From an uncultured Bacteroidales bacterium (GTDB lineage: Bacteria > Bacteroidota > Bacteroidia > Bacteroidales > UBA932): a stretch of DNA of 64,000 bases. Made by a program: the position numbers and the translations under genes. The DNA lies in contig CAKUVD010000011.1 in NCBI GenBank assembly GCA_934695325.1, forward strand, positions 43,300 to 107,299. Reading direction: 5' to 3'. Of this stretch, positions 46,586 through 55,361 are shown piece after piece (position 1 is the first letter of the stretch; the number at the start of each line of letters is the position of its first letter). Under the pieces are notes generated by a model. It worked only from the letters and a program-made list of their open reading frames with translations, was not told the origin of the DNA and made no database searches.

Positions 46586-48257
46586 ATTCTGGTTTATAAG
46601 AGTCTTTCAATGTCGTGGTTCTGTTGAACACCGGATGTTCCGGCGTGCTGTCCGGATCCTGGAAGTAATATCCGGTACGCTCGAACTGCACGGCGATCCC
46701 GGACTTGTCCTCAAGAAGCGCAGGCTCGGCATAGCCTTTGGAAAGCACAAGGGACTGCGGATTCAGGAAGTCCTTGTAGTCCTTGTCCTCCGGCACCTGG
46801 CTCATATCGGCCAATGTGAAGAGCTTGTCATAAAGACGGAGTTCCACTTCCTTGGCATAAGCGACGGAAACCCAGTGGATGGTTCCCTTGACGCTTCTCC
46901 ACTCTCCGCTTCCAGGACGCGTGGACGGGTCGAATGTACACTTGAGTTCGACGACATTGCCCTCGGCATCCTTCACGACCTCATTGCACTTGATGATATA
47001 GGTATATTTCAGACGAACCTCGCCGTCAGGCTTGAGACGGAAGAATTTCTTCGGAGCATCCTCCATAAAGTCGGCGCGGCTGATATAGAGTTCGCCTGTG
47101 AACGGAACCTTGCGTGTGGCCCCTTCTGGCTCGGCAGGATTCAGAGGGCAGTCAAACCACTCCACCCTGCCAGGCTCCCAGTTCGTGAGAGTGACCTTGA
47201 CAGGATCCTCGACCACCATATACCTGTTGGACCGCGCATTAAGGTCCTGACGCACGCACCACTCCAGCAACTGTATATCCATAAGCTGGTCACGCTTGGA
47301 GACGCCTATCTTCTCGCAGAACATCTTCAGCGCCTCGGCAGTATATCCTCTTCTCCTGACGCCGCAGAGCGTAGGCATACGCGGGTCGTTCCATCCGCTT
47401 ACAAGCCCTTTCTGCACAAGTTCGAGAAGCTTTCTCTTGCTCATAAGAGTATATGTAAGGTTCAGGCGGGCGAATTCGTACTGATGCGACGGATAGATGC
47501 CGAGAGTCTGTATGAACCAGTCGTACAGAGGTCTGTGGACATCGAACTCGAGCGTGCATATAGAATGCGTGATGTGCTCTATGGAGTCGCACTGGCCGTG
47601 GGTGAAGTCATACATCGGATAGATGCACCATTTGTCGCCTGTACGATGATGAGAGGCGTGCTTGATACGGTAAAGAAGCGGATCACGGAACATCATATTC
47701 GGACTCGCCATATCAATCTTGGCCCTGAGGACCTTCTCACCGTCAGCATATTTGCCCGCCTTCATCTCGCGGAACAGCTTCAGGTTCTCCTCCACGCTCC
47801 TGTTTCGGTAAGGGCTTTCGACGCCTGGCTTGTCCACGGTTCCGCGGCCCTTGCTGATCTCCTCCTGAGTCTGGTCGTCAACATACGCCAGCCCCCTCTG
47901 GATGAGTTCCTCGGCCCATTCATATAACTGGTCGAAATAGTCAGAAGCATATTTTTCCTTATCCCACTGGAAGCCAAGCCACTGGATATCCTCCTTTATG
48001 GAGTCCACGTATTCCGTGTCTTCCTTGGTAGGGTTCGTGTCATCGAAGCGGAGATTCGTCTTTCCGCCATACTTCTGGGCAAGTCCGAAATTGATGCAAA
48101 TGCTCTTTGCGTGACCCAGATGCAAGTATCCGTTAGGCTCCGGAGGGAACCTTGTAAGGATGCCGTCCACCTTTCCGGACTTCAGGTCAGATTCAATGAT
48201 CTCTTCAAGGAAATTAAGTTTCTTTGGCTCAACGGCCTCGTTCTTCACTTCTTCCAT
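46584..48257 (-). CDS. glnS: Glutaminyl-tRNA synthetase
   Basis: The 557-residue class I synthetase charges tRNA-Gln directly with glutamine. The HIGH motif is FPPEPNGYLHLGHAKS near residue 45, the KMSKS variant is YTLMSKRKLL near residue 270, and the Glx family motifs RFDDTNPTKED and IYPMYDFTHGQCDSIEHITH are present. The C-terminal anticodon-binding beta-barrels are complete (GTIHWVSVAYAKEVELRLYD). A minus-strand TAAATTTG -7 box at 48290 lies 32 bases upstream. It is a single-gene unit. Confidence 0.99.
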   Translation of the reverse strand: MEEVKNEAVEPKKLNFLEEIIESDLKSGKVDGILTRFPPEPNGYLHLGHAKSICINFGLAQKYGGKTNLRFDDTNPTKEDTEYVDSIKEDIQWLGFQWDKEKYASDYFDQLYEWAEELIQRGLAYVDDQTQEEISKGRGTVDKPGVESPYRNRSVEENLKLFREMKAGKYADGEKVLRAKIDMASPNMMFRDPLLYRIKHASHHRTGDKWCIYPMYDFTHGQCDSIEHITHSICTLEFDVHRPLYDWFIQTLGIYPSHQYEFARLNLTYTLMSKRKLLELVQKGLVSGWNDPRMPTLCGVRRRGYTAEALKMFCEKIGVSKRDQLMDIQLLEWCVRQDLNARSNRYMVVEDPVKVTLTNWEPGRVEWFDCPLNPAEPEGATRKVPFTGELYISRADFMEDAPKKFFRLKPDGEVRLKYTYIIKCNEVVKDAEGNVVELKCTFDPSTRPGSGEWRSVKGTIHWVSVAYAKEVELRLYDKLFTLADMSQVPEDKDYKDFLNPQSLVLSKGYAEPALLEDKSGIAVQFERTGYYFQDPDSTPEHPVFNRTTTLKDSYKPE

Positions 48258-48289
48258 ATTTCGTTGCTGTTTTTAATCTTCACAATCTG

Positions 48290-48297
48290 CAAATTTA
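48290..48297 (-). promoter_or_regulatory. -7 element of glnS
   Basis: Minus-strand TAAATTTG fits TAnnTTTG, 32 bases before the ATG at 48257. Confidence 0.6.
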
Positions 48298-48368
48298 AGA
48301 AAAATCCGTGAAAGGAAAAAGGTCACTCCAAACCCTCAAAAAAAACGGAACGAAAAGAATTATTTTCG

Positions 48369-48376
48369 TATTTTTG
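48369..48376 (+). promoter_or_regulatory. -7 element of the 57-residue protein gene
   Basis: TATTTTTG fits TAnnTTTG, 15 bases before the ATG at 48392, so the leader would be only about 9 bases. It supports the small gene as real. Confidence 0.6.
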
Positions 48377-48391
48377 CAGATATTAAATGCA

Positions 48392-48565
48392 ATGAAGAAA
48401 GACATTTCTGAAATAATTGGGCAGCTTGAGAAAGGTGTCCTCAATGAAGACAATTCGAGAGACAAGGTGGTAGTCGTAGATTCTATTGGAGAGTTTATGA
48501 GAGCACATCGTGCCATACTCTTGAATGATTTGGGCAAGTCACTAAACGTCAATGGAGAAGCTTAG
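48392..48565 (+). CDS. Small hypothetical protein, 57 residues
   Basis: A 57-residue acidic soluble protein beginning MKKDISEIIGQLEKG and ending GKSLNVNGEA, with no cysteine, signal sequence or known domain. The middle VVVVDSIGEFMRAHRAILLN looks like a strand followed by a helix. It is the first gene after a clear -7 box and stands 28 bases before the YicC RNase gene, so the two are probably co-transcribed. An in-frame extension to 48308 would pass through the promoter and is rejected. I do not recognise a family. Confidence 0.6.
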   Translation: MKKDISEIIGQLEKGVLNEDNSRDKVVVVDSIGEFMRAHRAILLNDLGKSLNVNGEA

Positions 48566-48593
48566 ATTATCAAAATCAAACACATACTGTATT

Positions 48594-49469
48594 ATGATAA
48601 AATCAATGACAGGATACGGCAAGGCTGAGGCCTGCCTCGAATCAGGTAAACTTACGATAGAGATACGCACCCTCAACGGGAAGTCCGCTGACGTGAACAT
48701 CAAGTCGGCACTACTTCCGAAAGACAAGGAGCTTCTGGTACGGCAGAGACTTGCAGACAGGCTCCACAGGGGGACAATCGACTTTTTCGTCACATTCGAG
48801 GCCAATGCCGTGTCTTCAGCCAAGCGCATCAACGCAGAGCTCGCCGAGGAGTATTTCCGCCAGATAGCGGCCATCGGAGACAGACTGGGAATACAGACGG
48901 ACACATCGCTGTACCTCAACTCCATCCTTAGATTCCCTGACGTCATGGACAACACGAGGCAGGACATAATCACGGATGAAAACTGGCCGGCCGTAGAGAC
49001 AGCCATCGACAAGGCGATTGACAACACCTGCGATTACCGCGCAAGAGAGGGCGTGGCCCTCTACAAGGATGTCACAGGAAGAGTCCAGAACATCCTTGAC
49101 CTCGAAAATGAGGTGGAGTCATTCGAAGGGGAGCGAATCACGGCCGTAAGGGCAAGGATAGAGAAATCCATCGCAGACCTGCAGCTGAAACCGGACCAGA
49201 GCCGCTTCGAGGAAGAAATGGTCTATTACCTTGAGAAACTTGACATCAACGAGGAAAAAGTCCGCCTCCGCCAGCACTGCAAGTATTTCATCGATACCAT
49301 CGACAATGAAGAATACCCAGGCAAGAAACTCGGCTTCATCATACAGGAAATGGGAAGAGAGATCAACACCACAGGCTCAAAGGCGAACCACGCAGGAATA
49401 CAGAAGGTCGTGGTACGTATGAAAGACGAACTCGAGAAAATCCGCGAGCAGTCGATGAACATACTGTAG
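48594..49469 (+). CDS. YicC/YloC family endoribonuclease
   Basis: A 291-residue cytoplasmic endoribonuclease of the YicC family, linked in E. coli to decay of small RNAs and mRNA. The N-terminal signature MIKSMTGYGKAEACLESGKL and EIRTLNGKSADVNIK and the C-terminal DUF1732 signature IQEMGREINTTGSKANHAGI are complete. In many bacteria yicC precedes gmk; here the next gene is instead an EamA transporter, 4 bases on. MIKSMTGYGK at 48594 is the usual start, later than the open frame begins. Confidence 0.95.
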   Translation: MIKSMTGYGKAEACLESGKLTIEIRTLNGKSADVNIKSALLPKDKELLVRQRLADRLHRGTIDFFVTFEANAVSSAKRINAELAEEYFRQIAAIGDRLGIQTDTSLYLNSILRFPDVMDNTRQDIITDENWPAVETAIDKAIDNTCDYRAREGVALYKDVTGRVQNILDLENEVESFEGERITAVRARIEKSIADLQLKPDQSRFEEEMVYYLEKLDINEEKVRLRQHCKYFIDTIDNEEYPGKKLGFIIQEMGREINTTGSKANHAGIQKVVVRMKDELEKIREQSMNIL

Positions 49470-49473
49470 ATCA

Positions 49474-50433
49474 ATGTGGGTTCTCTATGCTATAGTCTCA
49501 GCGTCATTGCTGGGACTTTATGATGTATTCAAGAAGCAGTCACTGAAGGACAATGCCGTCATCCCGGTCCTGCTCATAAACACTGTCATCTGTTCAGCCT
49601 TTTTTCTGCCGTCCATAATCGGCTCCGGCCTCGGGCTGATTCCCTACGGAAGCGGATACCATACGCCAGCAGGCGGTTTCCACGAGCACATATTGGTGAT
49701 TCTGAAGGCTTTCATCGTGCTGTCTTCCTGGATATGCGGATATTTCGCCATAAAGAGGCTTCCGCTCACAATCGTAGGCCCTGTCAATGCCACAAGGCCG
49801 GTAATGACACTGATAGGGGCGATGCTCATATTCGGCGAGAGGCTGAATCCGCTGCAATGGGCCGGCGTATGCACCGCCATCACGTCACTGTGGTTCCTGA
49901 GCCGTAGCGGAAAGAAGGAAGGCATTGACTTCAAGTCGAATGTCTGGGTTCTGCTGCTTCTGGCCGCCGCTGTACTCGGCTCGCTCAGCGGACTGTATGA
50001 CAAATATCTGATGTCACCGTCAGGAGCCGGTCTGAACCGCCTGTTCGTGCAGGGATGGTACAACCTCTACCAGGCCATCATAATGTCAATCATAATGTCA
50101 GTCATAATGTCCGTGATCTGGATTCCGGAAAGGAACCGGGCCATACGGAAAGCCGATGCCGGGACCGCACCGGCATATACACCTTTCAGATGGCGCTGGA
50201 CAATTCCGCTCATCTCAATAGCATTGACAGCCGCCGACCTATCTTATCTATACGCATTGACGCTGCCTGGAGCGATGATCTCCGTCGTCTCGATGATCCG
50301 CAGGAGCAGCGTCCTGGTATCATTCCTGTTCGGAGCATTCCTCCTGCACGAGAAAAACATAAAGGGCAAAGTCATTGACCTCGCCCTTGTATTCATCAGT
50401 CTGATTCTGCTCGTCCTGGGCAGCCTAAAGTAG
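49474..50433 (+). CDS. EamA (drug/metabolite) family transporter
   Basis: A 319-residue inner-membrane transporter with ten predicted helices in two EamA halves, divided by the segment LSRSGKKEGIDFKSN. Helix 1 shows VLYAIVSASLLGLYDVFKKQ, and the end of the first half has NATRPVMTLIGAMLIFGERL, a common EamA pattern; the second half has SMIRRSSVLVSFLFGAFLLHE. Substrate unknown. The start is 4 bases after yicC. A helix of the second half contains a 12-bp unit repeated three times (50077-50112), coding for IIMS-IIMS-VIMS. It ends 3 bases before the convergent DeoR gene. Confidence 0.87.
   Translation: MWVLYAIVSASLLGLYDVFKKQSLKDNAVIPVLLINTVICSAFFLPSIIGSGLGLIPYGSGYHTPAGGFHEHILVILKAFIVLSSWICGYFAIKRLPLTIVGPVNATRPVMTLIGAMLIFGERLNPLQWAGVCTAITSLWFLSRSGKKEGIDFKSNVWVLLLLAAAVLGSLSGLYDKYLMSPSGAGLNRLFVQGWYNLYQAIIMSIIMSVIMSVIWIPERNRAIRKADAGTAPAYTPFRWRWTIPLISIALTAADLSYLYALTLPGAMISVVSMIRRSSVLVSFLFGAFLLHEKNIKGKVIDLALVFISLILLVLGSLK
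50077..50112 (+). repeat. 12-bp tandem repeat, three copies, inside a transporter gene
   Basis: ATCATAATGTCA at 50077-50088 is repeated exactly at 50089-50100, and as GTCATAATGTCC at 50101-50112 with two changes. Each unit codes for four residues (I/V-I-M-S), so copy number changes keep the reading frame and alter the length of one membrane helix. Confidence 0.85.
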
Positions 50434-50436
50434 GCT

Positions 50437-51249
50437 TCATCCTTTGGCGACAGGTACCACAGTCACCTCGATTCCCATATCCTGAAGGTTCTCCAGATAC
50501 ATCTGAGGTATCTTGTCGTCAGTTATGATACGGTCAATCTCGCTTATGTCGCATATCTTGCTGAAGCCTTTCTTGCCGAACTTGCTGCTGTCCACAAGAA
50601 GCACTGTCTGCTGAGACGTACTCATCATCATACGGTTGAGGTTTGCCTCCATCATATTGGTCGTCGTGACCCCGAACTCCAGGTCCACGCCGTCAGCCCC
50701 CATCAGCAGAAGATTGCAGTTGAAATACTTAAGCATATTCTCAGCGAAAGAGCCCACCACGGAGACCGAACTCTCCCGGACTATCCCGCCAAGCTGCACC
50801 ACGTCAATGTCCTTGTTCTGCGAAAGCAGTGAAGACGCAGACACTGAAGCCGATATGACGGTTATGTTCTTCTTGTCGGCAAGTTCCTTCGCGGCATACA
50901 ATATGGACGTCCCTGATGCCACGAGTATGGAGTCGTGCTCGTTCACAAGCCTGGAGGCGGCTTTCCCTATGGCTCGTTTTTCCCTCACGAACTGTTTTTC
51001 CTTCTCGTTTATGTGTCTGTCTCCGATATACGGACTGATGGGGATGGCGCGTCCGTGCGTCCTGTAGAGCTTGTTCTGTTTCTCCAGAGCGGAAAGGTCT
51101 TTCCTTATGGTCACTTCAGAGACGTCCAGACGCTCGGCCAGGTCAGCCACAGAGACGCTCCCCTGAAGCTGAAGTATATCCAAGATCGCCCTATGACGTT
51201 CCGTGAGCGAGGTCAATGATTCCTCGGCGATGTGGTCATTGTTCTGCAT
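50437..51249 (-). CDS. DeoR/GlpR family transcriptional regulator
   Basis: A 270-residue DNA-binding regulator that usually responds to a sugar phosphate. The N-terminal winged helix-turn-helix spans about residues 18-72 (LQGSVSVADLAERLDVSEVT, then IRKDLSALEKQNKLYRTHG), and the C-terminal DeoR sensor domain covers about 85-255, with ILVASGTSILYAAKELADKK and LLVDSSKFGKKGFSKICD. It is the last gene of an operon with an ABC exporter and a two-part 5'-nucleotidase, 11 bases after the metallophosphatase gene, so it may control that operon. Ligand unknown. Confidence 0.93.
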   Translation of the reverse strand: MQNNDHIAEESLTSLTERHRAILDILQLQGSVSVADLAERLDVSEVTIRKDLSALEKQNKLYRTHGRAIPISPYIGDRHINEKEKQFVREKRAIGKAASRLVNEHDSILVASGTSILYAAKELADKKNITVISASVSASSLLSQNKDIDVVQLGGIVRESSVSVVGSFAENMLKYFNCNLLLMGADGVDLEFGVTTTNMMEANLNRMMMSTSQQTVLLVDSSKFGKKGFSKICDISEIDRIITDDKIPQMYLENLQDMGIEVTVVPVAKG

Positions 51250-51260
51250 ATCAGTCGTCC

Positions 51261-52088
51261 TTAGTTTTTATATACATTGAGCTGTCCTATGTTCTGCCCC
51301 CAGCATCCGTCCTGGACAATTGGGATCAACTTCCCGTCCAGATTCGCACGATATTCCACGTCCTTGAGGAATGTATGCGAATGACCGCCCACGACAATGT
51401 CGATGTTCCTGGTGCTCTCCACCAGTTTCTGGTCATTAAAGCCGACGCTGTTGAAGCCGATATGTGTCAATGCGATCACAAGGTCGCAATGTTTTTCATT
51501 CTTCAGCCATTCAGCCCATTTGTTGGCGGACTCCACATCCCCGAGACGAGGAATCCTGTCCGAGATGTCCCTCGCCACGACACGAGTGATGTCAGTAAGC
51601 AGTCCGAACACGCCTATCTTCATTCCGCCTCTGCGTATGATCGTATAAGGCTTCACATATCTGCCCAGCTCAAATGAGGAGAAATCATAGTTGGCGCAGA
51701 CCACCGGGCATCTTACGCTCTTCAGCCTCCTGGCGAGTTCCTCTATGCCATTGTCGAACTCGTGGTTCCCGAGAGTGATGACATCATATTTCATAGCATT
51801 GATCAGAGCCACCTCGACATCACCGTGAAGCAGAGTGAAATAAGACGTGCCCTGGCTGAAATCCCCGGCGTGGAGCAGCAGGACATTGCGTCTTCCCTCG
51901 GCCGTGCGCACACTGTCCACATAAGCGGCACGCTCTATCACGCCTCCGTTCCCGCCGTCAGGATTCCCCTCGCGGAGAGGCTCGATGTGACTATGTGTAT
52001 CATTAACGTGCAGGATGACAAGATCCTGCGCAGACGCTGCCGACACCGCCAGAATTATGGCAGCCGTCATTGATAGAATTCTTTTCAT
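51261..52088 (-). CDS. Metallophosphatase, 5'-nucleotidase N-terminal domain type
   Basis: A 275-residue exported enzyme corresponding to the catalytic half of UshA/5'-nucleotidase, which hydrolyses nucleotides to nucleosides. A signal peptide (MKRILSMTAAIILAVSAASA) is followed by the dimetal-site motifs LHVNDTHSHIEP, LLHAGDFSQG, TLGNHEFDNG, VIALTHIG and VVGGHSHTFL. The C-terminal substrate-binding half is missing from this protein and is supplied by the preceding gene, which overlaps it by 4 bases. Both halves have their own signal peptides, so they may assemble in the periplasm. Confidence 0.92.
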   Translation of the reverse strand: MKRILSMTAAIILAVSAASAQDLVILHVNDTHSHIEPLREGNPDGGNGGVIERAAYVDSVRTAEGRRNVLLLHAGDFSQGTSYFTLLHGDVEVALINAMKYDVITLGNHEFDNGIEELARRLKSVRCPVVCANYDFSSFELGRYVKPYTIIRRGGMKIGVFGLLTDITRVVARDISDRIPRLGDVESANKWAEWLKNEKHCDLVIALTHIGFNSVGFNDQKLVESTRNIDIVVGGHSHTFLKDVEYRANLDGKLIPIVQDGCWGQNIGQLNVYKN

Positions 52089-52945
52089 TTCTCTGTTGGT
52101 TCAGATACGATTCTTACTCTGCCGTCAGCCTTATATTCCAGCGGCTTTCCCTCGGCGGTGAGTCCCTTGACATAAGGAAGCACCACATCAATTATGTATT
52201 TGTCCAGGACGATCTTGTCCAGTGCGTTTTTCTGCAGGAAATAGCCATCGCCTCCGTTGAGCAGGAAATCGATGGTAGCGACACCATAGACCCTATCATC
52301 GTCAAGAGGCTCACCTCCGACCTCTACCGAAAGCAGCTTTCCGCTCTTCTCAGCGACACACCTGATGCCGCCTATAACCTGCCACTTCTCAGATGCCATC
52401 TGCTCCAGGACCGCCCTTATGTCCCGTCCTTTCAGCTCGAGATAGCAGAGCCTGTTCCTGAACGGGAACATTGACATAATGTCGTCCAGCAGGACATCTC
52501 CCTTAGGCATATCGACACGTATTCCTCCGAAATTCGCAACTCCGACATCCACCTTCCTTCCAGTCAGTTCAGAGCACCGCCCCATCAGAAGGTCTATGAA
52601 CCAGTCCGACAATGCACATTCCGGGGCCGTCCTGACCATAGCCTCAGGCGCACAGGCAATGACCTGCTTCACAGCCGCCATTTCAGGCTGCACTTCCATC
52701 ACAGTCCTGGCGACATCCGCCGTGACACCTTTTTTGAACACCCTGCCGTCCGGGGCATAATACTTTCTTCCCTTCACACGTCCCATCTTCTCAGGGACAT
52801 TGTCAGCGGAGGCGAACTCCACGCCCGTGCGCGAGCCGTCCATTTCCGTGCGCCTCCACTCGAACCTGTAATCCTGTGCGGACGCCCAGGCGACGGACAG
52901 CGTCAGCATTGACACTGATATGGCGAACTTTGTAAATTCTTTCAT
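52085..52945 (-). CDS. 5'-nucleotidase C-terminal domain protein
   Basis: A 286-residue exported protein equal to the C-terminal domain of UshA-like nucleotidases, which binds the nucleobase. Signal peptide MKEFTKFAISVSMLTLSVAWA; the domain begins near residue 85 and shows ELTGRKVDVGVANFGGIRVD, SMFPFRNRLCYLELKGRDI and DFLLNGGDGYF, all typical. By itself it has no metal site. It starts 5 bases after the ABC permease gene and overlaps the metallophosphatase gene by 4 bases. Confidence 0.9.
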   Translation of the reverse strand: MKEFTKFAISVSMLTLSVAWASAQDYRFEWRRTEMDGSRTGVEFASADNVPEKMGRVKGRKYYAPDGRVFKKGVTADVARTVMEVQPEMAAVKQVIACAPEAMVRTAPECALSDWFIDLLMGRCSELTGRKVDVGVANFGGIRVDMPKGDVLLDDIMSMFPFRNRLCYLELKGRDIRAVLEQMASEKWQVIGGIRCVAEKSGKLLSVEVGGEPLDDDRVYGVATIDFLLNGGDGYFLQKNALDKIVLDKYIIDVVLPYVKGLTAEGKPLEYKADGRVRIVSEPTEK

Positions 52946-52950
52946 TTCTA

Positions 52951-54399
52951 CTATTTCATTTTAAGCCATTTCCACAAGTCCTTGAATGTGGATTTCTTTC
53001 CGAACATAAGGATTCCGACCTTGTATATCTTCGCTGATATCCAGGCGCAGATAATGAACGTAAGTATAAGTATCACGATGGAAAGCACTATCTGCCAGGT
53101 AGGTACACCGAACAGCACCCTGGTCAGCATCACCATAGGTGACGTGAACGGAATCATAGATCCCCAGAAGACAAGGCCGCTGTCAGGTGACTTATATGCG
53201 AACATCGCTATGAAGAAACCTATCATAAGCGGAATCGTCAGAGGCAATATGAGCTGCTGGCTGTCCGCCTCATTCTCCACCGCAGAGCCTATGGCTGCGA
53301 ACATTGAAGCATACAGTAGATATCCGAAGATAAAGAACAATACGAACACCACTATAAGTTCCACATAGTTTATGCCTCCAAGCGTGGAGAGTATCGCCGC
53401 CATCTCAGACGGCTGGGAGACCATAGTGGAATCAGACTGTATAGCCAGGCTGTCAGGCTTCACTGAGGAAGCCAGGTCAGAGAGCGATGGCACGGACATT
53501 CCTGCCGCCTCCATCTGTTCCTGGCTCGCACCCATTCCGGAGGCCATCCTGGACACCTGCTCCATCTGGTCGGCCGAGGACATCGCTTCCCCGAGGAAAC
53601 CGGTACCGGCAATGCCTCCCACGACCGCCAATATCAGCACTGTGAGGGCGATCCACATAAAGAATTGGGTCAATGCCACCAGTGCAACGCCTATTATCTT
53701 TCCGAAGAGGAGTTCCGTGGCCTTCACTGACGACACGAGGACTTCCACCACCCTGCTGGACTTTTCCTCTATGACACTGGACATCACCATTCCACAGAAC
53801 ATCGAGATGAACATATAGATGATCATTCCGAGAATCATAGACAGGAACATATAGATTCCTGACTCGCTGAGAGTTTCTTTCCCTGATTCATCCATCTTGT
53901 ATGACACCAGGCTGACATCCGGCTTGATGCTGTCCATTATCTCACCGAGGCCCGCGATATCATAAGTCCCTATGCGGTAGTCCTCGACAGCATCATTGAT
54001 ATCATCCTCGATGGTTCCGGTCATATCCATTCCGAGAGGTTTCTCCGCATACGAGACGGCCGAGACTGTCTTCTTCACCGTGTCCAGAGGGGATATCACA
54101 AGCAATGCGTCCATACCTACGCTGTCAAGCTGCTTCTTCAGGACCTCAGGATCCTGTCCATCAAAGGACTGGAACTCCACCGTCTCGCTGTCTTTCAGGT
54201 AAGGCATTACGATGCCTGACTCATCCACCACGGCTATTTTCTTGGATTCCTCTTTCGCGAGGACCATAATGACAGTCGGAAGCGTGCAGAGCACCGCGAA
54301 AAGCACCGGGACAAGGAACGTGGTGATAATGAACGACTTCTTCTTCACGCGGGTGAGATACTCGCGTTTTATGATGATGTTTACGATGTGAAGATTCAT
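52951..54399 (-). CDS. ABC transporter permease, NatB/ABC-2 type
   Basis: A 482-residue ABC-2 type permease. It has one N-terminal helix (SFIITTFLVPVLFAVLCTLP), a large extracytoplasmic region of about 130 residues (KKIAVVDESGIV), and about five more helices from residue 190, including MVMSSVIEEKSSRVVEVLVSSV, the motif of the NatB family. An insertion rich in Ser, Met and Gln (AMSSADQMEQVSRMASGMG) lies between helices. With the ATPase it forms an exporter; in Bacillus NatAB moves Na+, but substrates of these Bacteroidota forms are unknown. It starts 3 bases after the ATPase gene. Confidence 0.9.
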   Translation of the reverse strand: MNLHIVNIIIKREYLTRVKKKSFIITTFLVPVLFAVLCTLPTVIMVLAKEESKKIAVVDESGIVMPYLKDSETVEFQSFDGQDPEVLKKQLDSVGMDALLVISPLDTVKKTVSAVSYAEKPLGMDMTGTIEDDINDAVEDYRIGTYDIAGLGEIMDSIKPDVSLVSYKMDESGKETLSESGIYMFLSMILGMIIYMFISMFCGMVMSSVIEEKSSRVVEVLVSSVKATELLFGKIIGVALVALTQFFMWIALTVLILAVVGGIAGTGFLGEAMSSADQMEQVSRMASGMGASQEQMEAAGMSVPSLSDLASSVKPDSLAIQSDSTMVSQPSEMAAILSTLGGINYVELIVVFVLFFIFGYLLYASMFAAIGSAVENEADSQQLILPLTIPLMIGFFIAMFAYKSPDSGLVFWGSMIPFTSPMVMLTRVLFGVPTWQIVLSIVILILTFIICAWISAKIYKVGILMFGKKSTFKDLWKWLKMK

Positions 54400-54402
54400 A
54401 GC

Positions 54403-55317
54403 CTACGCTCCTTCTGTTACAAGTTTGATGAATATGTCATTCATCCGTGGAAGAAGCTCCTTGAATGAATTGACGGTAAGATTCTGGTTTATCACTGCCG
54501 CGAGGACTTCATTGCCGAGTCCCTCTTGCTCAAGGGAGAGCACAGCAGTGTGCCTTCCGGCGTCGTCGGAGTCCGACAGGATGCTGAACACTCCGGGCAA
54601 GGCCTGCAGACGGCCAGAGCCTGTATATATCAGTTCCACGTGATTGTTGCCGTATTTCCGGCGTATCTCGTCCACGCTGCCGGTCAGGACGAGATGCGAT
54701 TTGTTTATGAGTGCGATATTGTCACACAATTCCTCAACGGACTCCATATTGTGAGTCGAGAGTATGATGGTGGCGCCATTGTCCTTCAGCTCCAGGATTT
54801 CCTTACGTATTATTTCCGCATTGACAGGGTCGAATCCGGAGAACGGCTCATCCAGGATCATCAGGGCCGGCTTATGTACGACAGTCGTGATGAACTGTAC
54901 CTTCTGCGCCATACCCTTCGAGAGTTCCTCCACTTTCTTTTTCCACCAGTCCTGTATGCCGAACTTGACGAACCACTTCTTAAGTTCGGACTTGGCTTCC
55001 TTTTCGCTCATTCCTTTCAGCTGGGCGAGATACATAGCCTGCTCCCCCACTTCCATCTTTCTGTAGAGCCCGCGCTCTTCCGGAAGATATCCTATGCGTT
55101 CCACATCCCTCTGCGTTATGGGACGCCCATCGAAAAGGACTTCTCCGGAATTGGGGATAGTTATCCTGTTTATGATGCGGATCATCGTAGTCTTTCCGGC
55201 TCCGTTAGGGCCGAGGAGTCCGAAAATCTGCCCTTTCGGGACGCTCAGGCTGACATTGTCCAGCGCGACTTTCTCCCCGAAGCTCTTGCAGATATTCTTG
55301 CATTCTATAAGCGCCAT
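54403..55317 (-). CDS. ABC transporter ATP-binding protein, NatA type
   Basis: A 304-residue ATPase subunit. Walker A is GLLGPNGAGKTTMIRI near residue 38, the signature is VEELSKGMAQKVQFI, and Walker B is PALMILDEPFSG followed by the switch His in STHNMES. The last 80 residues form a DUF4162-like domain (VELIYTGSGRLQALPG). It drives the NatB-type permease. It is the first gene of a five-gene operon with its own -7 box, TATATTTG at 55349-55356, which stands between it and holA. Confidence 0.95.
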   Translation of the reverse strand: MALIECKNICKSFGEKVALDNVSLSVPKGQIFGLLGPNGAGKTTMIRIINRITIPNSGEVLFDGRPITQRDVERIGYLPEERGLYRKMEVGEQAMYLAQLKGMSEKEAKSELKKWFVKFGIQDWWKKKVEELSKGMAQKVQFITTVVHKPALMILDEPFSGFDPVNAEIIRKEILELKDNGATIILSTHNMESVEELCDNIALINKSHLVLTGSVDEIRRKYGNNHVELIYTGSGRLQALPGVFSILSDSDDAGRHTAVLSLEQEGLGNEVLAAVINQNLTVNSFKELLPRMNDIFIKLVTEGA

Positions 55318-55348
55318 TGTCGAATTTGTTAAAAGATTTTCCAGTCTG

Positions 55349-55356
55349 CAAATATA
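55349..55356 (-). promoter_or_regulatory. -7 element of the ABC-nucleotidase-DeoR operon
   Basis: Minus-strand TATATTTG fits TAnnTTTG, 31 bases before the ATG at 55317. It shows that the operon need not depend on ridA-holA transcription. Confidence 0.62.
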
Positions 55357-55361
55357 ATTAT

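Noticed and set aside
46635..47927. 430-codon open frame antisense to glnS
   Set aside because: glnS is certain; the long antisense frame follows from scarcity of the reverse stop codons in its codon use.
51261..52945. Frameshift in a single 5'-nucleotidase gene
   Set aside because: Both halves have their own signal peptides and an ATGA overlap, which indicates two genuine genes.
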